Source of the DNA: Pseudisothecium myosuroides
Lineage: Eukaryota > Streptophyta > Bryopsida > Hypnales > Lembophyllaceae
NCBI GenBank assembly: GCA_951799445.1
Contig: OX637288.1
Span: forward strand, 8,868,501 to 8,932,500
Direction: 5' to 3'
DNA: 64,000 nt
Positions 34,568 through 46,300 of this stretch are shown piece by piece. Below the pieces are notes generated by a model. The model worked only from the letters and a program-made list of their open reading frames with translations. It did no database searches and was not told where the DNA came from. Every line of letters begins with the position of its first letter. Positions within the stretch are counted from its first letter, which is position 1. The position numbers and the translations under genes are program-made.

Positions 34568-35019
34568 GCCCCATTTCTCTCTCTAAAACACCCCCTCACT
34601 TTTGTTTGGGTCCGTGGGTCCAATTTGCTTTGGATATTTTGGCGTTTGAAGCCAAAAACCTCTACGGTGTTTTTGGAGCACTTTTTGCTCTATTGTTGCT
34701 AGATTTCAAGCTTTGAAGGTCCTTGGGGGTCCTTCTATCTTACCTTGTGTACTTCTCGTGCGGTTGTTGTACCTTTGTTACGAGTTAAGAGTCTTTGTTT
34801 CTCTCATGTAGTACCTTTTGTGAGCTAACTTGTGAGTTTAGGAGTCTTTTGGTGTCTTGTCCTAATCCTAAAGTCACCCCCCACCGTACCTTAGCGATGC
34901 CGCTTTGGGGGCCTTTAGCTTGTGAAGTTGTGTGTCTTTACGTGTCCTAAACGTGTTGTTTTTCCTCACTTACGTGTTCTCACCTTCCTCTAATCTTTCC
35001 CTTGTTGTGTGTATCCCCC

Positions 35020-35460
35020 TCGGGACGGCGAAGCTTTGACTTTGTCACGTATGGTTCTTAAGTTTGTTCTTTTCTATCTTCTTCTAATATCCCCCTTGTT
35101 GTGTGGACCCCCCCCACGGCGGCGAAGCTTTGAACTAGTGACCACGTCAAGTCCTACAGTGTGTGTTAAAATAGTCTTAGACGGCGGAGCTTCGAAACCG
35201 TGGAGTGTCACAAGTCCTAAAGTTGGTGTTAAACCCAAGTTTACGGCGAAGCTCTGAACCTCCATAGCCTTAGATTCCAAAGTCTAGTTTTCAAGACCTT
35301 CTTGGAAAAGTCTAAAGTTTAGCTTCCAAGAGAATAGAGTGTTAGCAGGAAGTAGGTGTTGAGGGCCAAGTTTCACAAGCCTAGCTTTTGTACACGTGAT
35401 TTCACTAGCCTAGCATCTTTTCAGGCCCAAACCCCCCGAACGGCGAAGCTCTAACTTTGC
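35020..35460 (+). repeat. Five dispersed 'cggcgaagct' phrases in a non-coding leader
   Basis: 'acggcgaagctttgac'-type phrases occur at about 35025, 35117, 35180 (variant), 35240 and 35438. Each is followed by similar text about 'gtcacaagtcctaaag', indicating a diverged tandem repeat with a unit of 60-95 bp. Confidence 0.5.
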
Positions 35461-35685
35461 CACAAAAAATCCGATTTATATTTACATTAGTGGGATCCCC
35501 TAAGGAACCCCGTATGTGTGGATTTGAGAAAAAAAGGCAACCAGCCAGCAGCCAGCATAGCGGCCGCGAGCCCCTAACAGTCCGGTACTCAGTAAATGCC
35601 GGCACCCCGTTAGGCCGGTACACTACCTGTCCGGCGCTTGCCTGGTTCGATATTCGGTGGCCCTGGTCCACTGATCTTGGCTCAC

Positions 35686-38600
35686 TGTCGCAAGGTAAAT
35701 TTTTGGTTTTTTGTAAGTTATCTAAATCTTGGAACGGAAACCGTGATCTGGGATCCGGATTCGAGTAGGAGGTAACCAATAACCGGAAATTAACTAATGG
35801 AACGGAATAGATGACAATCCGGATTTGATCTGAATCTGAACCGGATTAGAGTTAGAACGGATCTGAGTTGGATCGGAATGGGTCAGGAACGGATTTGGTC
35901 ATGATGACAGATTAGACTATATATGGGCTGACCAATCCAGTGGCCACTCTTTTCAATCTTCATTTGCGGAAATCTCGCTCCAGCGCGTACTTATCCTCTC
36001 TTCCCAGCATTTTGCTTTCTTATTTTGAGTTGGTTTGTATGTGCGTGTTAGAGTGTTAGGGCGCGCAGCGCTTTAGTGTGCATTGCAGGTTTAGAGGTAT
36101 TCCGGTTGAGATCGGAAGAGCGAAGGTGAGAAACGGGACGTGCGGCTAGGAGAGGGAAAGGTAGCCACAGTCAGGATCCGGTTAGCACAGTTCGTGTCCA
36201 TGCCTCAGCTCCGTAAGAGTAGAGCAGGGCCGTCCAGTTCCTCCGCAGCAGAAGTAAAACTCCGGAAGGTGTGTCCGGTTATTCCAACGGACGAGAAGGA
36301 AAAGGACAACCTGATGGAGGATTTGGCCAAGATGGGCTGCGGAGGACTGATCGATAAACCCTGGGGGTTTCGGGAGGAACAGATGATTCGAGAGTTACTT
36401 GGAAAGCTCTCCAACTAGTTTGAGAGAACTCTCCGCGGAAGTCCGGGCAACTGGACGGAGGAGATGTGGAAGGCCGTGTATGAATTCCGGTCTGGAGGTC
36501 GAGGGATGGCCTCCTCGAAGGAGGGTTACACTCGGGGGAAATTCCGGTGCAACGTGGACTCCAAGGATGGGCACGCGGTGGCAGACTGTCTGGACGACCG
36601 GCATCGGAACCTTCTCCAGGTCCTGGTTCCGATCATCCACCCGGAGAAGCCGACGAGGGTGACCATCGCCATCGGAAACCTCATTTTCGGAGCCCTGAGC
36701 GGGGAACGAAAAGTGGACTGGGCCAGGATTTTGTTCGACCTGGTCAACCGGCTCATTCCGAAGATCGGAGGAAGTAGACCGACTCCGTTGAGTCCCTACC
36801 TCGTCCATCTGTACAAGCACCATCAACTCCTCACAGATACGGAGGAGAAGGAGTGGAAGATACATGAGTCACTCCTGAAATATGGAGAATCGGAATCGGA
36901 AGAAGAAGAACAGGAAGAAGTATCCGGTTCCAAGGAGGAAGAAGAGGAAGAGGAGGAGCTACACCGGCCGCAACATAAGCGGCAGAAGACGACGCCTCCT
37001 AACCGGAGAGGAACCCCAACCCCTCCGGTTGAGACCTCCAGCCCAGGGAAGAAACCGGTTTCTGAAGAACCGGGTCCTTCCGGATCGGATCCGACGGATC
37101 CGTTCAACCAGCTGGTCAACATCCTGAGTGATGTGCGAGCAGACTGGACGGTGAAGAAGCTGATTCTGAATCAGATCAACGAGCTGGTGGGAGCACCAGT
37201 AAACAGCAACCTGGCAGGAGTGGTTGCAGATTTTATCTCCAGCCCGGATGAGATCCGGAAGCAAGAGGCGGAGATCCGACGACTCCAGGAGGAGAACGAG
37301 TCGTTGAAGACGGAAATGTTGCTCCTCAAGGAGGACATGGCTACCACCCGGGAGATGGCAGAGGCTACCCGGAAAGTAGCGGAGGACGTGAAGGCCACAT
37401 TCGGAGCAACCGGAGAGGCCATCACCAAGTCAAAGTTGTTTGACGAGGGAGTCCTCAAGGAGAATAAGATATCCGGGACCAGGTTGGTCTGGATTTTGAC
37501 AGACTACTCCGAAAAGGTGGAGTTAGTCATGATGGACGCGCGAGAGGCTGCAAACCGGATGGAGGAGAGCAGCAGAAAGCTGAACGGAGTGACGTTGTCA
37601 CGATCGTTCCATCTGTCCGACCTTTCAATGCCCGGATCTTTTCCGAACGTGGGCATTCCAACGGAAGGAAAGGATCGGACTCCCCAGTCAAAGAAGAGTG
37701 GGAGGAAACTCGCGCACACCATCAACCTGGATTTGTCACCGGATCTCCCAGAACGTGAAACAGGGGAGCGGAACCGGAACCTGACGGACGTTTTCAAGCA
37801 GCTTGGAACGGACCCGCCGAGAAGTCCCACACTGAACCCGGGGAAAGATCAGAGTATGGATCTGACCCCAGATCAGGGTGAGGATCAACAACAGAGCGTG
37901 CACCAAGGCGAAGACGAAGTCATGGACGAAGGAACGGATCAAGGAGTAGATCCGGTTATGGTAGGGTAGTTAGGATTTTAGTTGTAAATATTTGTTAGTT
38001 AGGACCGGACCGGATTTGATCCGGATGTGTCTGGTCTGGATCGGATGTTTTCCGGTCTGGCCGGCTCGGCGGGGACCGAAAGTTCCGCGCGGACTTTCCG
38101 GGCCGCTTTTTGTTGACTTTTGGGTTTTAAAATGTATATAGTCAGTCTCTGCGAAGGAGACTGGGAGTCTTTTCCCTTGAGTTTTTCATGCATTTTCTAT
38201 TGATTTCTTGTTGTACGTCTCTCCCGTGCGTGGTAGGGCTGTTTTGGTGAGGAGTTAGGAAAATGTATGCAGATTCTAGAGAGATTTCTCCCCTTGGTGT
38301 GTTTGTTTTGCTCTTATGTGCATGTGAGTGGGTTTTCTAAGTGTTGGGAGCGGATTTTAGTTCCTCAGCGCCTCTACAGTTCACGATTCCGGGCGAGAAA
38401 ACCGTTGTTAGGCTAAGCGGATAGGGAAGGAGTCCTTAAACGTGCTAGAACTCCTGGATAGGAAATCCGGTTGAGTGCCCGATCTCCCGTGAGGTCTTGC
38501 TGCCCTAGTTGGTAAACGGAAGAACTTTAGTTGATGTTGGAACGGACGAGTTCGCTTGTAACCACCTAACTCCGCACGGAGGGAACTTGGCATCAAGGTC

Positions 38601-39170
38601 GTTGTAGTATGAGAGGATTGTACGGGGGGTCTTTGTGTGACCTGCAAACCGGATCACTGTCCGGGTGGCTGTGAGAGATCAAACCGGATCCGCGCTAGTT
38701 TAGGAGGTAGTGGATTAGAGAAGTGGGTCTTCAGCCACTATAAGTCACGGAAGGAGTGGCGGGCCTGCCACTCTCAAAAGCAAGCGGCGAACCCTCTGAT
38801 GGTGAAACAGAGGCTAAACTAAACCAGAGTGGAGTGAGAGTACGTGTGTGAGGACCGGATTGGATCGGTCTAGAGGAGTTCCAGGATCAGAAGTGTTAGG
38901 ATCCTGGGTTGTAGAAGTTTTACGGGACCGAATAGCTTGACAGACCGGAAGAAATAGAGAGAGGTCTGGTCGTTGTTTTCGGTGTGTTGTTGTTTCCGGT
39001 TTTAGATCTAGGACCGGAACGTAGGAATTGGATACTGGCTGAGCTTAAGTTGGAAATAATGCTAGACACTTCACAGAATCTCGTGGGTTCGATCTTTAGA
39101 GTCATTTTGTTATACTTTAAAGTGGTTTTTGGGAGTATAACAGGGAATTCGCTTACTCTGTGCTGCGACA
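35686..39170 (+). mobile_element. LTR-like element C (3,485 bp) with 5-bp target duplication
   Basis: It starts TGTCGCA and ends TGCGACA (perfect 7-bp inverted ends). CTCAC flanks both sides (35681-35685 and 39171-39175). It is only 3 bp different in length from element A, with the same layout: TATA at about 35918-35926 (CTATATATGG), a coiled-coil ORF, then a 3' untranslated region containing 'gaaccctctgatggtgaaacag'. No second LTR or polymerase. It sits inside the 33.3-41.5 kb insertion. Confidence 0.82.
36200..37969 (+). pseudogene. Coiled-coil protein of LTR-like element C, one in-frame stop
   Basis: The frame runs from M-P-Q-L-R-K (36200) to TAG 37969, with a single TAG at 36416-36418. 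Alignment by eye with element A puts Gln there (N-x-F), so CAG to TAG is likely. Shared blocks are E-D-L-A-K-M-G-C-G-G-L, H-P-E-K-P-T-R-V-T, L-S-P-Y-L-V-H-L-Y, an acidic run, a Pro-rich linker, a coiled coil (E-I-R-R-L-Q-E-E-N-E-S-L region at about 37270-37420) and a conserved helix (R-L-V-W-I-L-T-D-Y). The tail is acidic rather than basic as in element A. Re-initiation at an ATG at 36464 would still give 501 residues. Function unknown. Confidence 0.6.
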
Positions 39171-39980
39171 CTCACATACAGACATGCTGGATTCTAGACC
39201 AGAAATCGGGATGATACCCTACGGGGTCCCACTTTTCTCTTTTTATTTTATTTTTCCGACCAATTAAGAGTTAGTAGAAATTTAGTTAGGAAGGAGGAAA
39301 AAAGACTCAGTTAGGATCCAATTACTAAATTGGTAGAAAATTAGTTAGGAAGGGAACCCAGCTAGACTTAGTCATGCAAACCAGTTTAGATCTAGTTGAA
39401 AGCTAGTTAGAATCCAGAGTAAGACCCAAAGTAATCTAATCTAAGCTAAGAAGGAAACCAAAGGTTCACCAAAAAATATCCATATTGTAACGGGAAATAT
39501 AAAGCCAAGGGAAGGGGAAGAAAAAGAGTCCACGCCTCCACGTCACACCTTCACACCAAACTCGCAATCTCCACTCTAACCAACCAAATACACACACAAA
39601 CAATGGAAAGAGATTAGAGAAGGAGAAGGTGAAGTAGGGAGCAAAAGGAGAGAGACGATAAATAGTGACCTAGGTTTAGGCTAGGTAGGCTTTAGGAAAA
39701 AATCTTGGAAATTTGTAGTGACCGTTGAGAGGAGGATTAGGATGACACAAAGGCAAAATTGTGTAAGAGGATAGTTGGCATCTTTAAAACCCTCCTTGGA
39801 AATTGAGACCATAGTGTAAGACTCATAAAAGCTTAGGTGGAATAGTACTAGTGTAGAAGACGGAGGAAGAAAGAAAAGAAAGGAAGAAAGGAAAGAGGGA
39901 GTTTAGATCATCAAAAATTGTAATATTTTCTAAATAAGTGGTGAGCTTGGGAAAAATTCAAAACCAAGCCAAAGACTACC

Positions 39981-40043
39981 ATGGAGCGTGAGGATGTACA
40001 CGTGGACATGGACGAAATTATTTCCGACACCGATAGTGAAGAG
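39981..40043 (+). other. Possible first coding exon (21 codons) of the nested insertion
   Basis: An ATG in a good context opens an acidic 21-codon stretch ending D-S-E-E at a strong donor, GTGAGT (40044). A TATAAAG-like box lies at about 39489. I could not find the following exon, so this may be a decayed retroelement gene start. Confidence 0.3.
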
Positions 40044-40049
40044 GTGAGT

Positions 40050-41250
40050 TTTTGATTTAATCTTTGATGTTTCTCCTTAATTAGCATTTATTTTCCTAAT
40101 CAGCCCTTAGAGCGTGATTAGCATCTGAGATTAGTGCAAATTAGAAGTTTAGATTCAAAAAGTTATAGATTAGGAATAGAGGTTTCCGAAAACATCTTAT
40201 AATTAAGATTCGACCGTAAACTGACCGCGTTAGGCTAAGTTAAGCGGTAGGGGGTAGGACGGAGGAATTTTGAATAAAATTTCATCCAAAAAGAACCATG
40301 GACGGAACTTAGGGGTTTAAATTAGAAAGAGAATTTAGAATTAAAATTAGGGATTAATTAGCGGTTAGAATTATAATCAATTTATACTTTTATTTCTTAA
40401 AGTTAAAATTCTAAGGTCAAAATCTAGAATTAACTATGGGAAGTTAAAAAGTAGAATTAATTTGGAAGTTTTAACTTAGGGGGGTTTAAAATTTCCAGTG
40501 AAACCTTAGGGTAGTTTAGAAAAGGAAGTTAGGGTTAATTAGGAGTAAAAAATCCGAGTAAGAAGTAGAAATTAAAAGTAAAAACTTTAGACTAAATTTA
40601 GGAGGTAGAAATTACGAGTAGAAATAGGAGTTAGATCTTGAAGTTAGGAATTCGAAATTAGAGTGAATGTTAGAGGTCAAAAGCTAGAATAAAATTTAGA
40701 AGTAAAACTTGGAGTAACATTTAGAGTTAACCTAGGATTAAAACGATAGGATTAAGTTTGGAGGTAGAAAGTCAAAAGCCTAAAGTCAAAAGTTCAGATT
40801 AAAATTAAAGGTTAAATTTTAGAGTCAATCGGGAAAGTAAAAAGTTAAAGTGAAAAGCTAAGAGTAGAAGTTAAAAGTTAAAGATAGTGGTTAAATTTTA
40901 GAGTTAATTTAGGAGTAAAAACCTAGAGTTAAAAGTCAAACCATAGAGTTAAAATTCAAGGGTAAATTTTGGAGTTAGTTTAGGAGTAAGAACTTGGAGT
41001 CAAAAGTCAAAACAAAGTCAAATGGTAGCATTAAAATTGTGAAGTTAAATTCTCTAATTAGTTGGGACGTTAAAAAACCTAGAGTACACTTAGAGGTTAA
41101 AAGTTAGAGTAAGAGTTGAAACTTTAGGGGTAGCTTTTGAAAGTAGAACTTCTAGGTGGAGTTCAAAAACCCAAAATAGTCTTAGAGGTTCATGGACGGA
41201 ACATAGGGGTTCCCCTTTTACGTAGTTAGGGACGTTAGAAATGACGCCAA
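40050..41250 (+). repeat. C-poor, purine-rich degenerate repeat tract
   Basis: About 1.2 kb built from variants of 'agttaaaagt', 'gagtaaaa' and 'ttagagtta', with very few cytosines on the plus strand. No coding frame. It probably arose from expansion of a short unit in an intron of the nested element. Confidence 0.55.
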
Positions 41251-41493
41251 CTACCCAATCTACTCTCGACATATGATAGGTAGTTAGGGAGTTAGAATTT
41301 TACCATTATCCCTGAGCATTGCAGTTACCTTGTGAGTTACTACATGCATTCTAATTATTCGCTGCCATCCACGACACTTAGGAAACGTTAGCAAAAAAGA
41401 TCCATTGCTTGGAAGGCACAGTGGATCGCGCTCACATCACTCCCATATATTAAAAAATGTGGATAAAGGCATAGAACTTGGTTGGTGTTTGCT

Positions 41494-44400
41494 CAATTAC
41501 CAAGGGTGGGTAATTTAGCGCCCACACTAATCTGGCATTAGCATCTGCCATAGCCGCCTTTGTAAGTCGCTTCATGTTGACCTCAGCGACAACAATAGCT
41601 GCGTGAATTTTTGCCGCGGTCTCAACTTCCATTGCAGCCTTCTTTTTGGCAGCTTCCTCCTCTTGGGCCTTCCTCTTTGAACCACGAGTTTTCTTAGCAG
41701 GAGCCGTCGTGGCTATAGGGAGAATGACAACATCCGTGCCGGCTAATTCAGGTTGGATACTATTTTAGAGGTCGATGTCAAATGATGGTGGCTTGGTCAC
41801 CGGGCAATCAATGTACCAACCACATTTTTCCTAGTGCGCTCTCTTCCACTTTGCATCAATGGCATCAGTAATCATGCAATTCTCAGCTTTCATGTCCAGA
41901 TAGCTAATAAAGAATGCAGGTATCTTAGATAGTGCCTTCCTCGGGTACAGTATGTACATAAAATATCTGTACAATACATGTGAAACAGCCTTTGACAGTC
42001 CCACTTGGAGCTCAGGTGGGTGATTTTTGTGAACCTTTTTGTGTTTGAATTTGTCCTCAAACGCCAAATCCCACAGCTGAATTCACATTTCCTCCATGTA
42101 GTCCGAAATTGATTTAATGGAAATTTCACCAGGCGGGTTATAGTCAATTGTGACATCAATATCGGATAACGTTGCATCAAAAAGCAACTGCACTTCACTC
42201 GCGATCTGTAAGAAAACAAGAAAATAAGGAAATTGACACAATGAGAATTACTTTGAAATCATGAACGTGCTAGCTGAACAAAACCCACCTGACCCCACCA
42301 AGTGGCTTTATGCAGCCACTCTGGAAACGCATGGTCAGCAAACTTGGACTTTGGGAACTTCACAACCTCCCGTAGAGATGCCGGCTTGTTCCAACACTCA
42401 AGCCACTTCACCTTCATAGAATTATCCATGGAGGATGTCACAAGATACCAAAGCTTCTCCTGAGGCATCTCAGGATCATCCCGGCATTCGTAATGTTTTT
42501 TAACTTCTTCAAGAAATTGGGGGGTTAATTTGGGATCTGCAATCGGGAGTTGTTTCTTCACTTCAAATTGAGTCTCCTTCTTTACCTTATCCACCGCCTT
42601 TCTAATTGCCTCGTGCAACTTCCCCGTAGTCCACTCAATTGACTTCTCTGGGTATCTTTCTTTGAACTGCCTCGTTGCATGTGCAACGGCTTCACCTAAC
42701 TCTTGCTGGAAACAAAATGAACAATTGGAAAAAGTAAGCGTTTGGCACAAAACAACAACGTAGAAGTTCAAACAGCAGCACCCAAAAGAGAAGTCTTTAA
42801 TAAGAGAGGCTATGGTTCCTGCACCCTAGAAAGCGAAGCCGATATCGGCCTCGATTTTTGTTATATAAAACATCGCGTTGATCAGGCTTTTCATATTGGA
42901 CAAAATCTTATTGTTCACGGACGAATCGGACGAATCGGACGAATCTGCATTGACTGGCTGCAAACTTTGGAGGCCAATAACTTTTGGAGAAATTGTCCAA
43001 ATCGGGCATGTGAGATGTTTTTCGGCATCTACAGTTTCTGTAGATGTCGAAAAACATCTCACATGCCCGATTTAGACAATTTCTCTAAAAGTTATGTGAG
43101 ATGTTTTCCGGTCTCCCAAGAGCAACGCCGACGTCGGCGTTGCTTTTGGGAGCTGACAGTTGCTGGAGAGAGCGCCCCCCCAAAGATGAAGCTTACATCG
43201 GCCATGGTTTTAGAGGGCTGCTATCTAAACGACAAGCGGACCCCAAAAAACGACGCTGATGTCGACTTTACTTTTGGAGGGCTATGGTCTGAACGGCCAG
43301 CGGCCCTCCAAAAGCAAAGCCGACATCGGCGTCGTTGATCAGGGTTTTCATATTGAATAGAATCTTACTGATCACGGACGAATTGGACGAATCTGCATTG
43401 ACTAGCAGCAAACTTTGGAGGCCAATAACTTTTGGAGAAATTGTCCAAATCGGGCATGTGAGATGTTTTTCGGCATCTACAGTTTTTGTAGATACCGAAA
43501 AACATCTCACATGCCCAATTTGGACAATTTCTCCAAAAGTTATGTGAGATGTTTTCTGGTCTCCCAAGAGCAACGCCGACGTTGGCGTTGCTTTTGGGAG
43601 TTGACAGTTGCTAGAGAGAGAGCCCCCCCAAAGATGAAGCTTACATCAGCCATGGTTTTGGAGGGTTGCTATCTGAACGACGAGCGGTCCCCAAAAAAAG
43701 ATGCCGCTGTCGGCTTTGCTTTTGGAGGGCTGCGATCTGAACGGCCAGCGGACTCCAAAAAATGACGCCGCTGTTGGCTTTGCTTTTGGAGGGCTGCGAT
43801 CTGAATGGCCAGCGGCCCTCCGAAAGCAAAGTCGACATTAGCGTCAATTTTTTGGGTCCCCTCGTCGTTCTCCCAGCAGCCTTCCAAAACCATGGCCGAT
43901 GTCGGCTTCATCTTTTCGGGGGCGCTCTCTCCAACAACTGCCGGCTCCCAAAAGAAACTCCAACGTCGGCGTTGCTTTTGGGAGACCGGAAACCACCCTA
44001 AATCATGTTCTTATCCGAAATCAATCTGAACAAAACACCTAATTTTTGCTACGCAAAACACAATCAGTCATCGACTATTCTAAAAGGTCTGTCACAATGT
44101 ACCTGCCATTGCTGCTAGTGTTTCCGCAGATCCTTCCTCATGTCTGCTCCGGTCCGAAGGGTCGCCTCCTGCGCACACCGAATTCTTTGAGTCAAATGGT
44201 TGACCAGGCGTTTCAACAAAACCCCAACGCCCCAAGCTATCTCACGCAGCTCATACAGGTGCAAATTTTTTTGAATGTGAACATGACAAGATAAACCCTA
44301 AAACCGCCCGAACACACTCAATATGCACTCTCAATACCCACAATCCCACATCAACGCCTCAAAGGAAAACAAAAACAAAAGATTGCCCACAATGTCACTT

Positions 44401-44893
44401 CAACACCTCGACAAAATTTGACTATTGCCGATTAGGGCCTACGGTTGGCGGAGACCCATCCAAACGCACTTTCTGAATTGCAGTGAAGACACAAGTCTCG
44501 GCCTCACAAATATGAACGGCACCTCAAAAAAGATACTCTAATGATGCCTCCCCAAGCTATCCAAATACCTGCCGTAGGGGTCACGTCTTCATTTGGCCCC
44601 CCATCATGAGCGTTGGTGCATCCACCATTGTTACTCCCGCTCTCACACGCCCTTGTGCTTGAAGAATTTGGATGCCCTCGAACCATGGCGGTTTCAGCTA
44701 TTCCTTGTAAGGCTATAGAATTATCCCGTTGCATTTGTTTACCCACACAATCAATATCTGGGAACTGCAATACTCTGGCCGTCTCTCCTGCGTCTAATCT
44801 CCTTGTGTTGGATCTCAACTCCTTCATCTGCCTTAACCTCTTCAATTGCTTTGGATTTGTAAAGTAAAGAACTTTTTTCTTTTCCTTTGGCAT
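41494..44893 (-). pseudogene. 5' half of ParB/methyltransferase-family gene copy 2
   Basis: Candidate first exon from ATG 44893 (M-P-K-E-K-K-K, lysine-rich) to a GTATTT donor at about 44572. A possible exon lies at about 44265-44120. A clear exon is 42705-42289 (acceptor TCCAG, donor GTGGGT), then 42205 to the insertion at 41498. The last two match exons 6-9 of the 51-63.5 kb copy by eye: P-E-M-P-Q-E-K-L versus P-E-M-T-L-E-K-L, and W-W-G-Q versus W-W-A-G. Stops at 42085-42083 (TGA), 41833-41831 (TAG) and 41767-41765 (TAA) show decay. The two introns that split this region in the other copy are absent. I found no ParB-like D-G-N-H-R motif here, so that part was lost or never captured. Confidence 0.6.
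42826..43995. mobile_element. Foldback element with two long hairpins in a 459-bp direct repeat
   Basis: Two copies of a block (from about 42877 and about 43336) each contain a long hairpin: 42979-43093 and 43427-43541, with ~56-bp arms, a TTT loop and few mismatches. Around them, segments such as 'ccccaaagatgaagc..acatcggccatggtttt' (43190 and 43630) reappear inverted at about 43880-43920, and 'gccgacgtcggcgttgcttttgggag' also recurs inverted. It lies in an intron of the minus-strand gene. No real coding; the many short frames are by-products. Confidence 0.7.
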
Positions 44894-44995
44894 ACTTCTA
44901 CTGTGTGATTCTTGGCCAATCTCTACAAACAGGCGCCCCATTACCTTCATCCATATATGCTCTATTCTAGAATATTGAATTCCATCATTCCACAA

Positions 44996-46300
44996 TTAGG
45001 TAAGTGCCTTGGTGCTAGGTATTAATTCCATCCGAATCCTCCATCTGTACTGACATGATCTCATTATATTCATGCTAAACCAAATAATTGAAGACTTCAT
45101 TTAGACTAACAAACTCAATTTCATTTTGCATTGCCGCCATTGCTTTAATTGAAACCAATTTTAGCTTTGTACTTCTGAATACTCTGTCTCCCAATATTCA
45201 CTTTGAATCTTGTACGTTAGCCGCTTGGATAGACACGTCAATCATCAATTCATCATACTACTAAAATCATAACTCTCTCTGTAATATCACAAATGCTACC
45301 ATTAATAATAGGGGCTCATGCTTGCTATGCTACGCATTCATTGTATCACATATTAGTAAAATTTTGATATATTTGAATAGAATGCATGATAATGATTTCA
45401 ATAAGTCTTTGAAATAATTAATTTTAATATTTTGTAAAAATATTTTCAATCATGCATACATAAAAATAATATTTTCACACAATGTTATATTACAAAAATA
45501 GAGTAGTAGTTTGCAATCACCTTTGTAATATCACTTTTACAGCTTTTATGATTTCAAAATTCTATTGCTACTACCAAATGATTTGAGAAATTTATTCAAT
45601 TGAAGCAATTTTGGATTTCACAACAATTAAGTTGTTCATGAAGTTCTTGAAATTTACGAGTTTTTCTTTTCAATTCACTAAGTTTTTGGATTGCCATTGT
45701 TCGTAACAATGGAGTCATTTATTGAATGCATTACAATAAATGTGTATCTTTTACAATATTCACCATTGCATATATTTCATTCATCATTCAATAAATTTCT
45801 ATTGTTCATTTCAATATATGCTTACTTATAAACAAAATTATACAAAGATTTTAGTAATTTTTATTTGAAGATTTATTGAAATTTTTGTTCTGCATTTTAT
45901 CTAATATATAAAAATTCTAATAAAATTCTAATAAAATTTTAATAATGAATGCATAGCACAGCAAGAACCAACCGCTAGTATTCTAATATAAAAAGAATAA
46001 TTTTGAACAAACGACGGCTAACTCATCAGCCTCCACTCTACTCTAGACACTAGCACCTAATTATAATCTGTCAAAGTGGTTACTAATTTATTACAAATTA
46101 TGGCTGCTCAGCTCCTCTAAACTCAACTCCTATACCAGATCACAATCCACCCTATTAACTTACTACCTGTTGTACCATGTTTCAATCAATTACAACATCT
46201 TAAATAGCAATGAGTTTCTGAAGTTCTAAGTGCCTCTCCACTCCTACCCACTCCTACCCACTGCCTTGAAATCGCTTTATCTATCTTCTCAACTAGTTCA
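44996..46300. other. Divergent intergenic region of the Mutator-like element
   Basis: AT-rich DNA between the minus-strand methyltransferase-family gene and the plus-strand transposase, so presumably holding both promoters. There are several 'ttcatt.aataaa' repeats at 45720-45960. No unambiguous TATA assignment. Confidence 0.4.

Larger units (their letters stand above)
33284..41493. mobile_element. ~8.2-kb insertion (itself containing LTR-like element C) in the methyltransferase-like gene
   Basis: CAATT occurs at 33279-33283 and 41494-41498. Deleting everything between them plus one copy joins the two halves of the minus-strand gene in the same frame (V-I|G-S-S). The left end starts TGTCAC as LTRs do. 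The right end, ...GTTTGCT, is not a canonical CA, so that boundary is less sure. Without element C the insert is about 4.7 kb and contains a TATA box (34559-34567) and a possible spliced leader exon (39981-40043). It is probably an LTR-retroelement derivative; no polymerase domain was seen. Confidence 0.5.
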
